This document shows, piece after piece, positions 35,432 through 44,480 of a stretch of 64,000 bases of DNA (within the stretch, counting starts at the first letter, position 1; every line of letters starts with the position of its first letter). A program made the translations under genes and the position numbers. This DNA comes from a candidate division LCP-89 bacterium (GTDB taxonomy: Bacteria > Electryoneota > B3-LCP), in NCBI GenBank assembly GCA_025774555.1, contig JALGVT010000001.1, positions 1-64,000 of the forward strand, in the 5' to 3' direction. Below the pieces are notes generated by a model. It worked only from the letters and a program-made list of their open reading frames with translations. It searched no databases and had not been told where the DNA came from.

Positions 35432-35887
35432 TTGCCGAACAATGATCCTAAAAAGTTGAGTTTAGAGGACAGGGCGAAAGATTTAACAGATATTTTATTA
35501 AAACTGACCAACAAGTTTCAGTCATTAAAGTGTGACGAATCCCGTTCTGGTTCTGACTGTAACCTACGCGAATTAAGAGTATTGAACTTTCTGAGACAGA
35601 ATGGTCCCAGCAACATGCGGGGAATTGCCGAATATTTCGATATAGCATTAAGTACAGTAACCGACATTGTGGATCGATTAGTGCGAAAAGAATTGGTAAC
35701 GCGAGAGTGGTTGAAAGAAGATCGCCGAGTTGTGAAGGTCGAATTATCAAAAAAAGGCAGAAAAGAGCAACAACAACTTCTTGATCTGTATATAAAATTC
35801 AGTATTGGAGTTCTGCAATCTCTATGTGAAGAAGACCAAAACACGTTTCTGATATTAATGCACAATATCTCTCAAGCGGTCGAATAA
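35432..35887 (+). CDS. MarR-family transcriptional regulator
   Basis: 151 aa. The winged helix LRELRVLNFLRQNGPSNMRGIAEYFDIALSTVTDIVDRLVRKELVTREWLKEDRRVVKVELSKKG is typical MarR with the DxR wing. The tracked start is a TTG at 35432 with a weak ribosome site, so the N-terminus is uncertain. It ends the cargo block and may be a second regulator of it. Confidence 0.85.
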   Translation: MPNNDPKKLSLEDRAKDLTDILLKLTNKFQSLKCDESRSGSDCNLRELRVLNFLRQNGPSNMRGIAEYFDIALSTVTDIVDRLVRKELVTREWLKEDRRVVKVELSKKGRKEQQQLLDLYIKFSIGVLQSLCEEDQNTFLILMHNISQAVE

Positions 35888-36327
35888 CAGAAACGCTTCG
35901 GCTGTTCCCCATCAGACCTTATTGGACCAAGAGAGGGGCAAAATCCAAGCTGTGAGTCTGGGTTGTTACCCCAAAGAGCCAAAATCTGTATTCTTCTATA
36001 TAACTTCAATGATAACAAATAATACACCCCAATCAATACTAACTCAAGAACATCTCAGAATTCAATTTTCCCACCGTATGTCCCACCTAAGTTGTCATTT
36101 CCCCTGCATATTTGATCGAAATCTTTATTCTATTCTATAGCGAGAACACCAAGGTATAGTAGCGTATTTTATTGGTTCTGGGGCGAGATTGTGTAATTCA
36201 GCGGATTTATACAATAAAATGGGGCCGACTCGCAACGACTGCCGGGACTTAATCGAGGAGATAACCCTTAAGGCCGGGAGAGTTTCATCTATAATACACT
36301 GGCTTGTTTTCAGTTGTCGTGGAACAT
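35888..36327. other. Gene-poor stretch after the cargo block
   Basis: No supported gene. The tracked 72-codon ORF here lacks a ribosome site or motifs. It holds TTCCCACC-GTAT-GTCCCACCT (36069-36088), similar to TTCCCACCCTATTTCCCACCT near 14190. Confidence 0.35.
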
Positions 36328-36489
36328 TTAGGACATCAGATACTTAACCAATGACTCACCCTTATTAAGATCCGTTGCTCTTAATACCTCAATCCTCCAT
36401 GGCGGATTGCCTTCACGTAAACGCCCCTGTTCCAACTGCCTATAAAATCCTGTGTAACTCTGCTCACCTCTTAAATGACTAATTGACAT
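36328..36489 (-). CDS. Possible small protein (53 aa), unknown
   Basis: Too short for the ORF track. From ATG at 36489 it reads MSISHLRGEQSYTGFYRQL and ends KYLMS; composition is protein-like and charged-helical. AAGGA directly abuts the ATG, closer than ideal. It is divergent from the second integrase, where a small regulator or excisionase would be expected; it could also be a decayed fragment. Confidence 0.35.
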   Translation of the reverse strand: MSISHLRGEQSYTGFYRQLEQGRLREGNPPWRIEVLRATDLNKGESLVKYLMS

Positions 36490-36615
36490 TCCTTATCGAT
36501 TAATATCTTCTATTCTAACTATCTATTACCCGTCTTTTCATACTTTTATATTGCTTTTTAAGATATTGTTTATTATATTATTTACATATCTATTTTTATC
36601 ATCATTGACACCACC

Positions 36616-37614
36616 ATGCGTACTGAATTCCATAACTTTCAGACCAAACCTCTTCCTGCCATCATTTCGCTTGATCAACATTGTAGAACACGTCTTGAAC
36701 ATCCGCCCTTCGTTGATTATAAAGAATTGCTAACATCATTTCTGTCGGGAAAAAGTCCTCAAACGATGAAAGCATATCAACGAGATATTGAGGATTTTCA
36801 TCAGTTCACAGGGCTGCCTGATGCAATTGATGCGCTTAACAAGTTGATCGGTTCGGATTTGGGGAGAGCGAACGGATTGGCTCTCCGTTATAAGGTCGAT
36901 TTGATAAACCGAAACCTGACTCCATCGACTATCAACAGACGGCTATCTGCATTACGATCAGTCGTGAAATTAGCTCGCACATTGGGTTATATCCATTGGG
37001 AACTGGAGGTACAGGGATTAAAGTCCAAAGCCTATCGAGACACACGCGGACCGGGTCAAGGCGGCTTCAGGGCGGTTATCACAGCAGCTCGGAACCAGCA
37101 ACCAAAGAAAGCAGCCAGAGATGTCGCAATCCTATTTTTATGTCGCTATATGGGACTTCGACGCGGCGAAGTTGCCAGCTTGAATTACGAAGATATAGAC
37201 TTTGATCGAAGCGTTCTGTATCTAATCGGTAAGGGGCGACTTGAAGAAGAACCTCTGACGATTCCTCGACGCACACTTGAAGCCATATGTAAATGGCTAG
37301 CTTATAGAGGCAACCATGAGGGCGCATTATTCGTCAATCTGCACCATGATCCGAGTGTTCGTGACCGGCTGACCGGAGATGGTATCTATCATCTAATCGT
37401 CAACCTCGGTAAAAAAGCGGGCGTAAAACTACGACCTCATGGCATACGCCATCTAGCGATTACCAGCGCACTGGATGCTGGAGTGGGAATTAGGGAGGCT
37501 CAGAGATTTTCGAGACACGCTGATCCAAATGTACTGATGCGCTATGATGATAACCGCATGGATCTCGCCGGAAAAGTCGCTCAACAACTGGAAGATCTGG
37601 ATAGCGCCGTTTAG
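36616..37614 (+). CDS. Tyrosine recombinase (second integrase)
   Basis: 332 aa, XerC/phage type. The N-terminal SAM-like domain covers residues about 30-130 and the catalytic domain about 150-325. Active-site residues are visible: Arg in YMGLRRGEVASL, HxxR in RPHGIRHLAITSAL, His in RFSRHADPN and Tyr in LMRYDD. It lacks an adjacent tRNA or recognised attachment site. It could belong to an older nested element or resolve dimers. Unrelated in close detail to the integrase at 45.5 kb. Confidence 0.9.
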   Translation: MRTEFHNFQTKPLPAIISLDQHCRTRLEHPPFVDYKELLTSFLSGKSPQTMKAYQRDIEDFHQFTGLPDAIDALNKLIGSDLGRANGLALRYKVDLINRNLTPSTINRRLSALRSVVKLARTLGYIHWELEVQGLKSKAYRDTRGPGQGGFRAVITAARNQQPKKAARDVAILFLCRYMGLRRGEVASLNYEDIDFDRSVLYLIGKGRLEEEPLTIPRRTLEAICKWLAYRGNHEGALFVNLHHDPSVRDRLTGDGIYHLIVNLGKKAGVKLRPHGIRHLAITSALDAGVGIREAQRFSRHADPNVLMRYDDNRMDLAGKVAQQLEDLDSAV

Positions 37615-37656
37615 TCCTTTAAATTGATATTATCGGTAGTAAAATAATACGCTTAG

Positions 37657-37701
37657 AAAAAGCCGTTATACCAGGCTGATAGACCTGGTTTTCGGCTTTT
37701 T
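37657..37701. terminator. Bidirectional terminator after the second integrase
   Basis: AAAAAGCCG, inner stem ACCAGG/CCTGGT, CGGCTTTTT: a nested hairpin with A and T tracts on opposite sides. Confidence 0.75.
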
Positions 37702-37791
37702 GTTTTATACAAATTAAGGATAACTGACATATATAGTAGACAACTGTAAATATTAATCCATCATTTTTTCGATGTACTAGGGGACATTTAC

Positions 37792-37820
37792 TTGACAATT
37801 GGATTTTTAAGCTCTATCTT
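37792..37820 (+). promoter_or_regulatory. Promoter of the unknown 317-aa gene
   Basis: Consensus TTGACA (37792-37797), 17-bp spacer, TATCTT (37815-37820). Confidence 0.65.
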
Positions 37821-37837
37821 ATAGCAAAAAGAAAACT

Positions 37838-38791
37838 ATGGAGGAACTATTGAAGAAATGCATAAGAAGAACACTCGAGGATAAAGACTTAATTCAAGAA
37901 ATTATTAAAACTCTTGAGGATGCTTCAGAAGAAGTAGATATGGAAAATCCAGATAATCCAAATAAGTTGCGAAAGATAAAAATCCCGGTATTGCAGGTTC
38001 TCGAGAAGATCGAATTTTGTTTAGAAGAATACGATACTCTGCAACAGATGGAAGCTAATAGACTCCCACGCGTTAAAGACTTTCTTAAAAAAGCATATCA
38101 TCAAGTGTGCGCCCTTTCTAAGTTAATTTATTCTGGTGATGAAGAAGTTTTAGACATAGTATTTAAGCAAAAGGAATTTTTTGGTACTGGTATCTTAATT
38201 GATGGGAATGAGCCTCTCCCAAGAGATGAGATTGAAGTGAGGATTGCCGAGATTAAAAGATATTTCGGTTCAAAGCTCCTCAATCTTGACCCTTATAGTT
38301 ATTTGAGATTGAATTCTGATATGAATGGCGAGAAATTTCCTCTAAAAAAAGATATTAGGCTTCTTGAAAACAGAATTCGTAAAACGAGTACACTCGCTCG
38401 TGATTATATCTTAATACCGGAATTAGTGGAGATCTTTTGCGATATTCTCTGTTCACCACTGAATAGTGATGATACCATAAAATACGATTTTAATTTTGAG
38501 ATGTTAGATCATCTTGGGTTATTTATAGAGGCTGTGCTTAAGGCATATGGAATTGATGCACCAAACCGCCGCATATCTAAAAGGATAATTGGTGAACGGG
38601 GTCAGGGGCGACTAACTCTGATTCTGAAAGAAATCTTAAAGACCGGTAATAAACGGTGCCGTCAGAAATTTTATGATGCAGTTGGTAGATTACCTAAGAA
38701 AGAAGTTATAACAATTGACTGCCCCGAGCACGGGGGGATATTACAAATATGTTTAAATTATAAGAATAACAGTTGCAATGAATCGAACTGA
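37838..38791 (+). CDS. Hypothetical protein, accessory gene of the element
   Basis: 317 aa (or 313 from a TTG at 37850, which has GGAGG 5 nt upstream and may be the true start because the ATG leaves only a short leader). Predicted soluble and mostly helical, AT-rich gene. Not recognised. It has its own strong promoter and its own terminator, thus an independently expressed single gene, the pattern of an accessory or defence gene in a satellite. No nuclease, NTPase or toxin motif seen. Confidence 0.6.
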   Translation: MEELLKKCIRRTLEDKDLIQEIIKTLEDASEEVDMENPDNPNKLRKIKIPVLQVLEKIEFCLEEYDTLQQMEANRLPRVKDFLKKAYHQVCALSKLIYSGDEEVLDIVFKQKEFFGTGILIDGNEPLPRDEIEVRIAEIKRYFGSKLLNLDPYSYLRLNSDMNGEKFPLKKDIRLLENRIRKTSTLARDYILIPELVEIFCDILCSPLNSDDTIKYDFNFEMLDHLGLFIEAVLKAYGIDAPNRRISKRIIGERGQGRLTLILKEILKTGNKRCRQKFYDAVGRLPKKEVITIDCPEHGGILQICLNYKNNSCNESN

Positions 38792-38816
38792 GTTCATACT
38801 GACAACATCAACAAGG

Positions 38817-38843
38817 GCACCCTCAAGGCGAGGGTGCTTTTTT
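38817..38843 (+). terminator. Rho-independent terminator of the unknown gene
   Basis: GCACCCTC-AAGGC-GAGGGTGC followed by TTTTTT. Confidence 0.85.
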
Positions 38844-39175
38844 GGTTTACAATATATTCGTTAAAATGAATCCCAGAAAATATAAACGCCAATTTAAGGA
38901 GTTTCTTATATTTTCTTGCGTGAACAATAATATCCGGTTAGCAAATCGTTATATGAAAAATTGATGTTGAGAAATTGAATTTGTCAACCAAGCAGAAGAA
39001 AATATTCAAAATCTGCATCAGGTATATTTTCAGTTTAGACAAGTAAAGATATAGCCAGACAATATTAAGGAATATAATAATGACATTGCCGCAATTACGA
39101 GAAACTGTCAACAGAGTAATTCGTCCAGTTTTGCAAATTTAAATTACGTTGTGTGGCATTATAAATTAAACAAGG
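38844..39175. other. AT-rich gap before the replication gene
   Basis: 332 bp. Only very short ORFs (about 32 codons at 38867, 20 codons at 39080) without support. No clear promoter for the downstream gene. Confidence 0.35.
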
Positions 39176-41605
39176 ATGGGTAATAATATCGAGAGCAAAT
39201 CGACCCAAAACCCAAATACCGAGAGAATCGCTCATGCAGAAAAATGTGCGAGGTACTATCTTAAGCGCAAGTGGAGTCCAATTCCTATACCATCAGGTGG
39301 TAAAAGACCACGATTGACGGATTGGCCTAATTTTGATCTGACAGATGATTATATCTGGCCTGAGCCGGGTGTGGGAATTATTTTAGGCGAAAGGTCAGAG
39401 GGATTAATCGATATTGATTTGGACTGTGTTGAAGCCATCGCTGCTGCGTCAACCATTCTGCCGAAAACTCTGTATAAATTCGGGAGGAAGTCGAAACCGT
39501 TATCCCACTATCTATATCAAGTCAAAGATCTCGTAGGTCAAATGCCAAGTAAATTCACCGATCCGGAAGACGGTGAGGTGCTTGTTGAATTTCGCTTCAG
39601 CTATTACAAAAACGGGAAACTTAATGGCCTTCAAACTGTTTTTCCTCCCACCATACATCCGAGCGGTGAGATAGTTACCTGGTCAGACAAAGAGGTATTG
39701 TCGACAAATGAACCATCTGAAGAAACTTATAGTGACCTGTCAAAAAGCGTCAAAGAACTCGTAGCGATTTGTCTGGTCGCAAAGCGTTGGCAAAGTGGAA
39801 GCAGACATGATCTGGCACTTGCATTTGGTGGTTTTCTGGCACATGCTGATATGGAAGAGCAGAATGCAACAAGGCTTATGCAAGGGATCTGTTTGGCTGC
39901 AGGAGATCCTGAAGTCGATGATCGCGTTCGTGCGTTATCCGATTCCTATAATAAGCTTGAGGAAGGAGAACCAACTTCAGGTAGTGACAGACTTTCAGAC
40001 TTGTTAAGTGATAAAATAGTGGCAAAGGTCCAACAATTACTCGATATCAAGAGCAGTTATGACAGAGAAAATAGCACGATTGACATCTGTGAGGAACCAC
40101 GCCCCCTTTTGAGACCAATAGAGCCTTCTGATCCTTTTCCGGTCGATTATTTGGGGGAACATCTTTCCGAGGTTGTAAAAGCAATCTGTGAAGTAGTCCA
40201 GGTCCCTACAGCACTCGCAACTGGTTCTGTTCTCGCTACTGCAAGTCTTGCTGTGCAAGGTTTCGCCAACATTGTGTTACCTATAAGCAATGGAGTCGAA
40301 AAACCATTGAGTCTGTTTATAGTCACAGTGGCTCAAAGTTCTGATCGAAAATCAACAGCTGACGAGCTTGTATTAAAACCTATCTGCCGGCGTGAAAAAG
40401 AGCTGGATGCCAATTATAGAAGAGAGGAATTGGAATTTGAAAGAACTAATGAGGTATATCAAACAATCAAGAACGAAATACTTAAAAAGAGGAAAGGCAA
40501 AATAAACAACCCAAAAGATGCTATCGCCGAGTTGGATTCAGAGCTTTCAAAACTCGGGAAGCCACCGGAACGTCCACTCTTTCCCTATCTTATTGTTCAG
40601 GAACCGACCTACGAAGCTCTTCTTCAGCTCTACAAATCCGGTTTACCATCAATAGGACTTTTTTCAGCAGAAGGTGCCCAAATGCTTGGAGGTTACAGTA
40701 TGCGTGATGAAAGAAAATCAGTTACAGCCGCAGGATTAAACGCATTATGGGATGGTTATCCTTTGAAAAGGACACGGGTATTAGATGGCAATTATTCACT
40801 CGACGGGCGCAGATTAGCACTTCATCTCATGATTCAGCCAGGCGTGGCGGCTAAACTCTTTAACGATGCAGAATTAAGGGATATCGGATTATTAAGTCGA
40901 ATGTTAATTACGGCACCAGAAAGCCTGGCAGGGACTCGTAGATTCAAAGAAGCACCTGAATGGGCAATCCTTTTATTAAACCAATTTGAACAAATTATCT
41001 ATACTTTACTCAGCAGACCATTACCGCTAAAAGAAGGGTGTCGTAATATTCTGAATCCAACAGCGTTAAAATTATGTCCAGAATCAAGACAGATCTGGAT
41101 CAAATTTCATGACGAAATTGAAAACGAAATGGGAGATGGTGGTCGATTGGAAGAAATTAAAGGTTTTGCGGGGAAGATGCCAGAACAAGCAGCCCGGATA
41201 GCTGGGATATTAACGCTGATTGACAATATTGAGTCTCATGAGGTTCCATCACCATTCATGGAGTCAGGATGCCGAATTTCTAAATATTATGCAAATGAAT
41301 CACTCCGATTACACAGAACAGGTCTTCTATCGCCCCGCCTAAACGAGGCACAAAGATTACTTGACTGGTTGCATCATTCACAGAGTGAGTCTCAAATCTC
41401 ATTATCTGATATTTATCAGAGGGGTCCAAATTCGATTAGAGACGTCAAAGGAGCCAGAGCGCTTGTGAGCATACTTGAGGAACACGGGTGGCTAAGGAGA
41501 CTACCCGAGGGTACTAAGGTGAAGGGCAAACAGCGTAAAGAAGCATGGGAAGTTATTTTTCCAGAGAATGGTGATATAGAGATTTCATCATTACAACTGT
41601 GCTAA
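39176..41605 (+). CDS. Prim-Pol / DUF3987 replication protein
   Basis: 809 aa. The N-terminal bifunctional primase-polymerase domain (about 20-210) shows KWSPIPIPSGGKRPRL, GVGIILGERS, the acidic pair LIDIDLDC and SKPLSHYLYQ. The rest (about 310-740) is DUF3987-like, a module found in plasmid and phage replication proteins, with an altered P-loop-like AQSSDRKSTAD. It probably initiates and primes replication of the excised element. The stop codon overlaps the first unit of a 9-bp repeat array, a likely origin. Start ATG at 39176 has a weak ribosome site. Confidence 0.8.
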   Translation: MGNNIESKSTQNPNTERIAHAEKCARYYLKRKWSPIPIPSGGKRPRLTDWPNFDLTDDYIWPEPGVGIILGERSEGLIDIDLDCVEAIAAASTILPKTLYKFGRKSKPLSHYLYQVKDLVGQMPSKFTDPEDGEVLVEFRFSYYKNGKLNGLQTVFPPTIHPSGEIVTWSDKEVLSTNEPSEETYSDLSKSVKELVAICLVAKRWQSGSRHDLALAFGGFLAHADMEEQNATRLMQGICLAAGDPEVDDRVRALSDSYNKLEEGEPTSGSDRLSDLLSDKIVAKVQQLLDIKSSYDRENSTIDICEEPRPLLRPIEPSDPFPVDYLGEHLSEVVKAICEVVQVPTALATGSVLATASLAVQGFANIVLPISNGVEKPLSLFIVTVAQSSDRKSTADELVLKPICRREKELDANYRREELEFERTNEVYQTIKNEILKKRKGKINNPKDAIAELDSELSKLGKPPERPLFPYLIVQEPTYEALLQLYKSGLPSIGLFSAEGAQMLGGYSMRDERKSVTAAGLNALWDGYPLKRTRVLDGNYSLDGRRLALHLMIQPGVAAKLFNDAELRDIGLLSRMLITAPESLAGTRRFKEAPEWAILLLNQFEQIIYTLLSRPLPLKEGCRNILNPTALKLCPESRQIWIKFHDEIENEMGDGGRLEEIKGFAGKMPEQAARIAGILTLIDNIESHEVPSPFMESGCRISKYYANESLRLHRTGLLSPRLNEAQRLLDWLHHSQSESQISLSDIYQRGPNSIRDVKGARALVSILEEHGWLRRLPEGTKVKGKQRKEAWEVIFPENGDIEISSLQLC

Positions 41606-41663
41606 TCCTGCTAATTCTGCTAATGAGGGTAATGAATTAGCAACTTTAGCAAGATTAGCAAGC
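41601..41663 (+). repeat. Seven 9-bp iterons after the replication gene (candidate origin)
   Basis: Read in 9-bp steps: GCTAATCCT, GCTAATTCT, GCTAATGAG, GGTAATGAA, TTAGCAACT, TTAGCAAGA, TTAGCAAGC. The first four carry GCTAAT; the last three carry TTAGC, its near complement. Confidence 0.6.
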
Positions 41664-41844
41664 AATTAAAATGAAAATTATGGCGGATTTAGGGATGAGT
41701 TTTCTAACACCAATACGATAAACGACGGGTATTATTTAAGCACGCATCTAATATCAAAGAGTGAAAAAACTCTTCTTATGATAAATAAAATTCGTAACAT
41801 CCTGTAAAAACAATTATATAAATATAGTCTATTAAAATAAACAC

Positions 41845-41873
41845 TTGTATATTAGTGACTTACGTATTATATT
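41845..41873 (+). promoter_or_regulatory. Promoter of the DUF488-MTase-ParB-TerS operon
   Basis: TTGTAT (41845-41850), 17-bp spacer, TATATT (41868-41873), 28 bp before the ATG. Confidence 0.55.
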
Positions 41874-41900
41874 ACATATAGGATAAAAATAGGATCAGCG

Positions 41901-42326
41901 ATGCTTTACACAATCGGTTATGCAGGGCATAATTTTCTGGAGTTGGTAGAAATTCTGAAAAGGTATGGGATCACACACATAATCGATGTACGCACAAAAC
42001 CATTCTCAAGGGATAAATCGTTCAACCGACCGGTTCTAAGCCAAGCCTTGAGTGAAAGTGGGTTGAATTACATTTGGGCGGGGAAGAAGCTTGGTGGACT
42101 GGGTGAAATTTCAAATGGTAGTATCCAATGGCTGAAGGAGTTCCAGGTTGACAAGACTGCCTGCGTGATGTGTATGGAGAGCGAACCAAGCCTATGTCAT
42201 CGATACTACGTTATAGGAAAACAATTGGAGCTTTTAGGTATTAAAATGAAGCATATCAAGGTTGTTAAACGCCCTGTACCAAAATATTGGATTCTGGGCG
42301 AAGAAAATCAAACCGACATGTTTTAG
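41901..42326 (+). CDS. DUF488-family protein
   Basis: 141 aa. Motifs TIGYAGHN, IDVRTKPFSR near 30-40, GKKLGGLG near 60 and the C-terminal VMCMESEPSLCHRYYV near 95 are those of DUF488 proteins common in phages and integrative elements. Biochemical role unknown. First gene of an overlapping string that runs to the terminase-small-like gene. Confidence 0.85.
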   Translation: MLYTIGYAGHNFLELVEILKRYGITHIIDVRTKPFSRDKSFNRPVLSQALSESGLNYIWAGKKLGGLGEISNGSIQWLKEFQVDKTACVMCMESEPSLCHRYYVIGKQLELLGIKMKHIKVVKRPVPKYWILGEENQTDMF

Positions 42327-42340
42327 GAAAGGAGCGACAT

Positions 42341-43702
42341 TTGTTTCAAGGTGTCATGCCATTGAAGTGTATCAACCAGATCCTGCGAGTGATCGATTTT
42401 CAAAAGTGGGAGAAGTGCTTTGTATGTTGTTCAGGGACATTTCGTCTTGAGCGGTTGCTGACTATGACATTTCCTCATTTGGAAATCCATTCGAATGATG
42501 TCAGCCTTTTTTCGACAACCATCGGCCGTTCTGCCACGCGTGAGCCGTTTGAGATCCGTTTCGTCAATCGTTTATCCTTCATCGAAGAACAGTTTCCTGA
42601 GATGGCCTTCGCTGACCGTGTGGCTGCGGTTCACCTCGCCTTTCAGATGAGTCGATTTGTCGGTAACAATCTTTACGCACAGAAGCATTTTCAGTATTTC
42701 ATCGATAATTTTGAAAAGCTTCTTCCTTTGCAGTCGGAAAAGATAACTGGTACAATTCAAGACATGCGAATCAGCAGCTATTTCGCGGGGGATTGGAGAG
42801 ACCACGTACAAAATACAATGCAAACTGAAGGTGCTGGGATCATTGGATTTCCTCCCTTCTTCAAAGCTGGCTATGAACGTCAATTCAAATTCATTGACGA
42901 GAATATCAGTTGGGAGTCCCCACGTTACGAAGTATATGACCCGAAGGATCTGGAAAGCATCATTGATTGGATCGATGCATCAGGCACGCCATTTTTTATC
43001 ATTTCAGATCAGCTTTTCGATGACCATCCACCCTCAACGGAATTCACTAAAGCAGGACGTGCCCCGCATTATGGATATACTAACACCAAACGGTCGAGCC
43101 TGGTTTGCGTGCCGACTAGATCAAAACCGTTCAAATACATCCCAGTAAAGGTGGAGAAACTCCATGAAGAGAGTACGGTAAAGATCGTTCCTTTTGAACC
43201 TGACGAGATGAACTTTTTAAAAGACTGTAATCTGTCGAATAAGATCAAGCACGTTGGTGGCATGTGGAACTTTGCGGTATTTGTAGATGACATGCTGGTG
43301 GGTGGATTGATCCTCAGTTTGGATAAGTTCAATTCTCAGGGCAAGCTTTACCTGTTGTCTGACTTCTCTATAAGCAGAGCAGCGAAGCTTTCTAAGATGG
43401 TGGCAATGCTGTCAACCTCCAAGACGGTGGTTAGACAAATTGATATAAGGCGCCTCACCAAGACTAAAACAATAATGACTACAGCTTTTTCGAACCATCC
43501 AGTCAGTATGAAATATAGAGGAATCTTCAACCTGACTGTGAGGAAGGAATCGCAGAGTGCTGAAACGCGTTATGCACTCAACTATGAATCAGATGTCAGT
43601 GACCTGACTGCACAAGAAATCTACAATAAATGGTGGTACCGATATGGACCCGGATCAGAACGAAAAGGGCGGAAAATTAAAAACCGAAATTCGACGGGTT
43701 AA
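42341..43702 (+). CDS. Phage methyltransferase-like (putative antirestriction) protein
   Basis: About 453 aa from a TTG at 42341 that has AAAGGAG 6 nt upstream; the tracked start at 42287 is inside DUF488 and an ATG follows at 42356. The N-terminal CFVCCSGTFRLERLL and FPHLEIHSNDVSLFS resemble an SAM-binding glycine loop and acidic-loop region seen in phage proteins annotated as putative antirestriction adenine methyltransferases. IIGFPPFFKAGYE may be the NPPY-like catalytic motif with FPPF. The C-terminal half (MWNFAVFVDDMLVGGLIL) is GNAT-like in pattern. Annotation is from motif memory, so moderate only. Overlaps the ParB-like gene by 59 bp. Confidence 0.55.
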   Translation: MFQGVMPLKCINQILRVIDFQKWEKCFVCCSGTFRLERLLTMTFPHLEIHSNDVSLFSTTIGRSATREPFEIRFVNRLSFIEEQFPEMAFADRVAAVHLAFQMSRFVGNNLYAQKHFQYFIDNFEKLLPLQSEKITGTIQDMRISSYFAGDWRDHVQNTMQTEGAGIIGFPPFFKAGYERQFKFIDENISWESPRYEVYDPKDLESIIDWIDASGTPFFIISDQLFDDHPPSTEFTKAGRAPHYGYTNTKRSSLVCVPTRSKPFKYIPVKVEKLHEESTVKIVPFEPDEMNFLKDCNLSNKIKHVGGMWNFAVFVDDMLVGGLILSLDKFNSQGKLYLLSDFSISRAAKLSKMVAMLSTSKTVVRQIDIRRLTKTKTIMTTAFSNHPVSMKYRGIFNLTVRKESQSAETRYALNYESDVSDLTAQEIYNKWWYRYGPGSERKGRKIKNRNSTG

Positions 43703-44375
43703 GCTGAAAGAACTCAAGCTGCTTGAGAAGAACGCGCGCTACATGACCGAGAGGCAATTCAGTAATCTAGTAGAGAATTTAAAGCATGATGGTCGTTTGA
43801 CTTCCCTCCCCCTTTGTTCACCCGATAACGAGGGACGTTTGGAAGTTCTCAGTGGGAATCACCGTGTACAAGCGGCAATTGAAGCTGGTATTGACGAGGC
43901 TGACGCCATCGTTATTCTAACACCTCTTGACCCTGAACGGAAAGTGGCCATCCAACTAAGTCATAACAGTATAACAGGTCAAGACGATGCAGGCGTGTTG
44001 CTGGAACTTTACAATGAACTCGACCTTGACTGGAAGAAGTATTCCGGGTTGAATGAAGAAGATTTCGACTTCAGCGAGATAGACCTTGGATCATTCAATC
44101 TAGCGTCTGTCAAATATGAGGAGGTCAGCTTTGGATTTCTACCAGTCGAGAAGGAAGCCTTTTTAGAACTGTTTGAAAATATTCAAAAAAGGGCAAAACA
44201 GCACCCCCGATTTGTGGCTCCACGCAGTCAGTTCGATGCCTTTTTCGACGCAGTTGTAGAAGTTAAAGGACGACTGAATATATATAATTCCGCCGTCGCT
44301 ATCGTAGCGATGTGCGAACTCGCTTTAGAACGCCTTGAACAAATTGAAGACGAGAGCGCTGAAAGCAATGATTAA
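43644..44375 (+). CDS. ParB/Srx-like nuclease-domain protein
   Basis: 243 aa. The ParB-N domain occupies the first half: VKLKELKLLEKNARYM, FSNLVENLKHDGRLTSLP and the key VLSGNHRVQAAIEAG near 72. Phages use such proteins as nuclease/ATPase accessory factors near their packaging genes. The 59-bp overlap with the upstream MTase-like gene shows they are translated together. No DNA-binding HTH as in partition ParB, so partition is unlikely. Confidence 0.8.
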   Translation: MDPDQNEKGGKLKTEIRRVKLKELKLLEKNARYMTERQFSNLVENLKHDGRLTSLPLCSPDNEGRLEVLSGNHRVQAAIEAGIDEADAIVILTPLDPERKVAIQLSHNSITGQDDAGVLLELYNELDLDWKKYSGLNEEDFDFSEIDLGSFNLASVKYEEVSFGFLPVEKEAFLELFENIQKRAKQHPRFVAPRSQFDAFFDAVVEVKGRLNIYNSAVAIVAMCELALERLEQIEDESAESND

Positions 44376-44384
44376 GCAGCCTAA

Positions 44385-44457
44385 GCGCCGGAAGCATAGT
44401 GGCGATGCACCTGGCACCCAGCCGGGAATGAGGGCGGTTCAATTCCGTCCCGGCGCT
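44385..44457 (+). tRNA. tRNA-like structure between parB-like and terS-like genes (possible pseudo-tRNA)
   Basis: 73 nt fold as a cloverleaf: acceptor GCGCCGG/CCGGCGC (perfect), D arm GCAT/ATGC, anticodon arm CCTGG-CACCCAG-CCGGG (would read CCC), T arm GGCGG-TTCAATT-CCGTC. U8 and U33, nearly invariant in true tRNAs, are A here, so a working tRNA is doubtful. It fills almost the entire 105-bp gap between genes. Confidence 0.45.
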
Positions 44458-44480
44458 CAAGGTAGAGGGATCGAATAAAA

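Noticed and set aside
24104-35950. Similar stretches TATTGGACCAA near 24118 and 35921 as a second pair of attachment sites
   Set aside because: Similarity is confined to about 12 exact bases with weak extension, and the left copy lies outside the well-supported att pair.
14183-36090. TTCCCACC-N4-TCCCACCT stretches near 14190 and 36070 as attachment sites of the second integrase
   Set aside because: Only about 20 bp with mismatches, and the span would cut across the Hdr operon and the tRNA-Arg element. Kept only as a weak note.
38867-39142. Short ORFs (32 and 20 codons) upstream of the Prim-Pol gene
   Set aside because: Too short and unsupported by motifs, though the second has a fair ribosome site.
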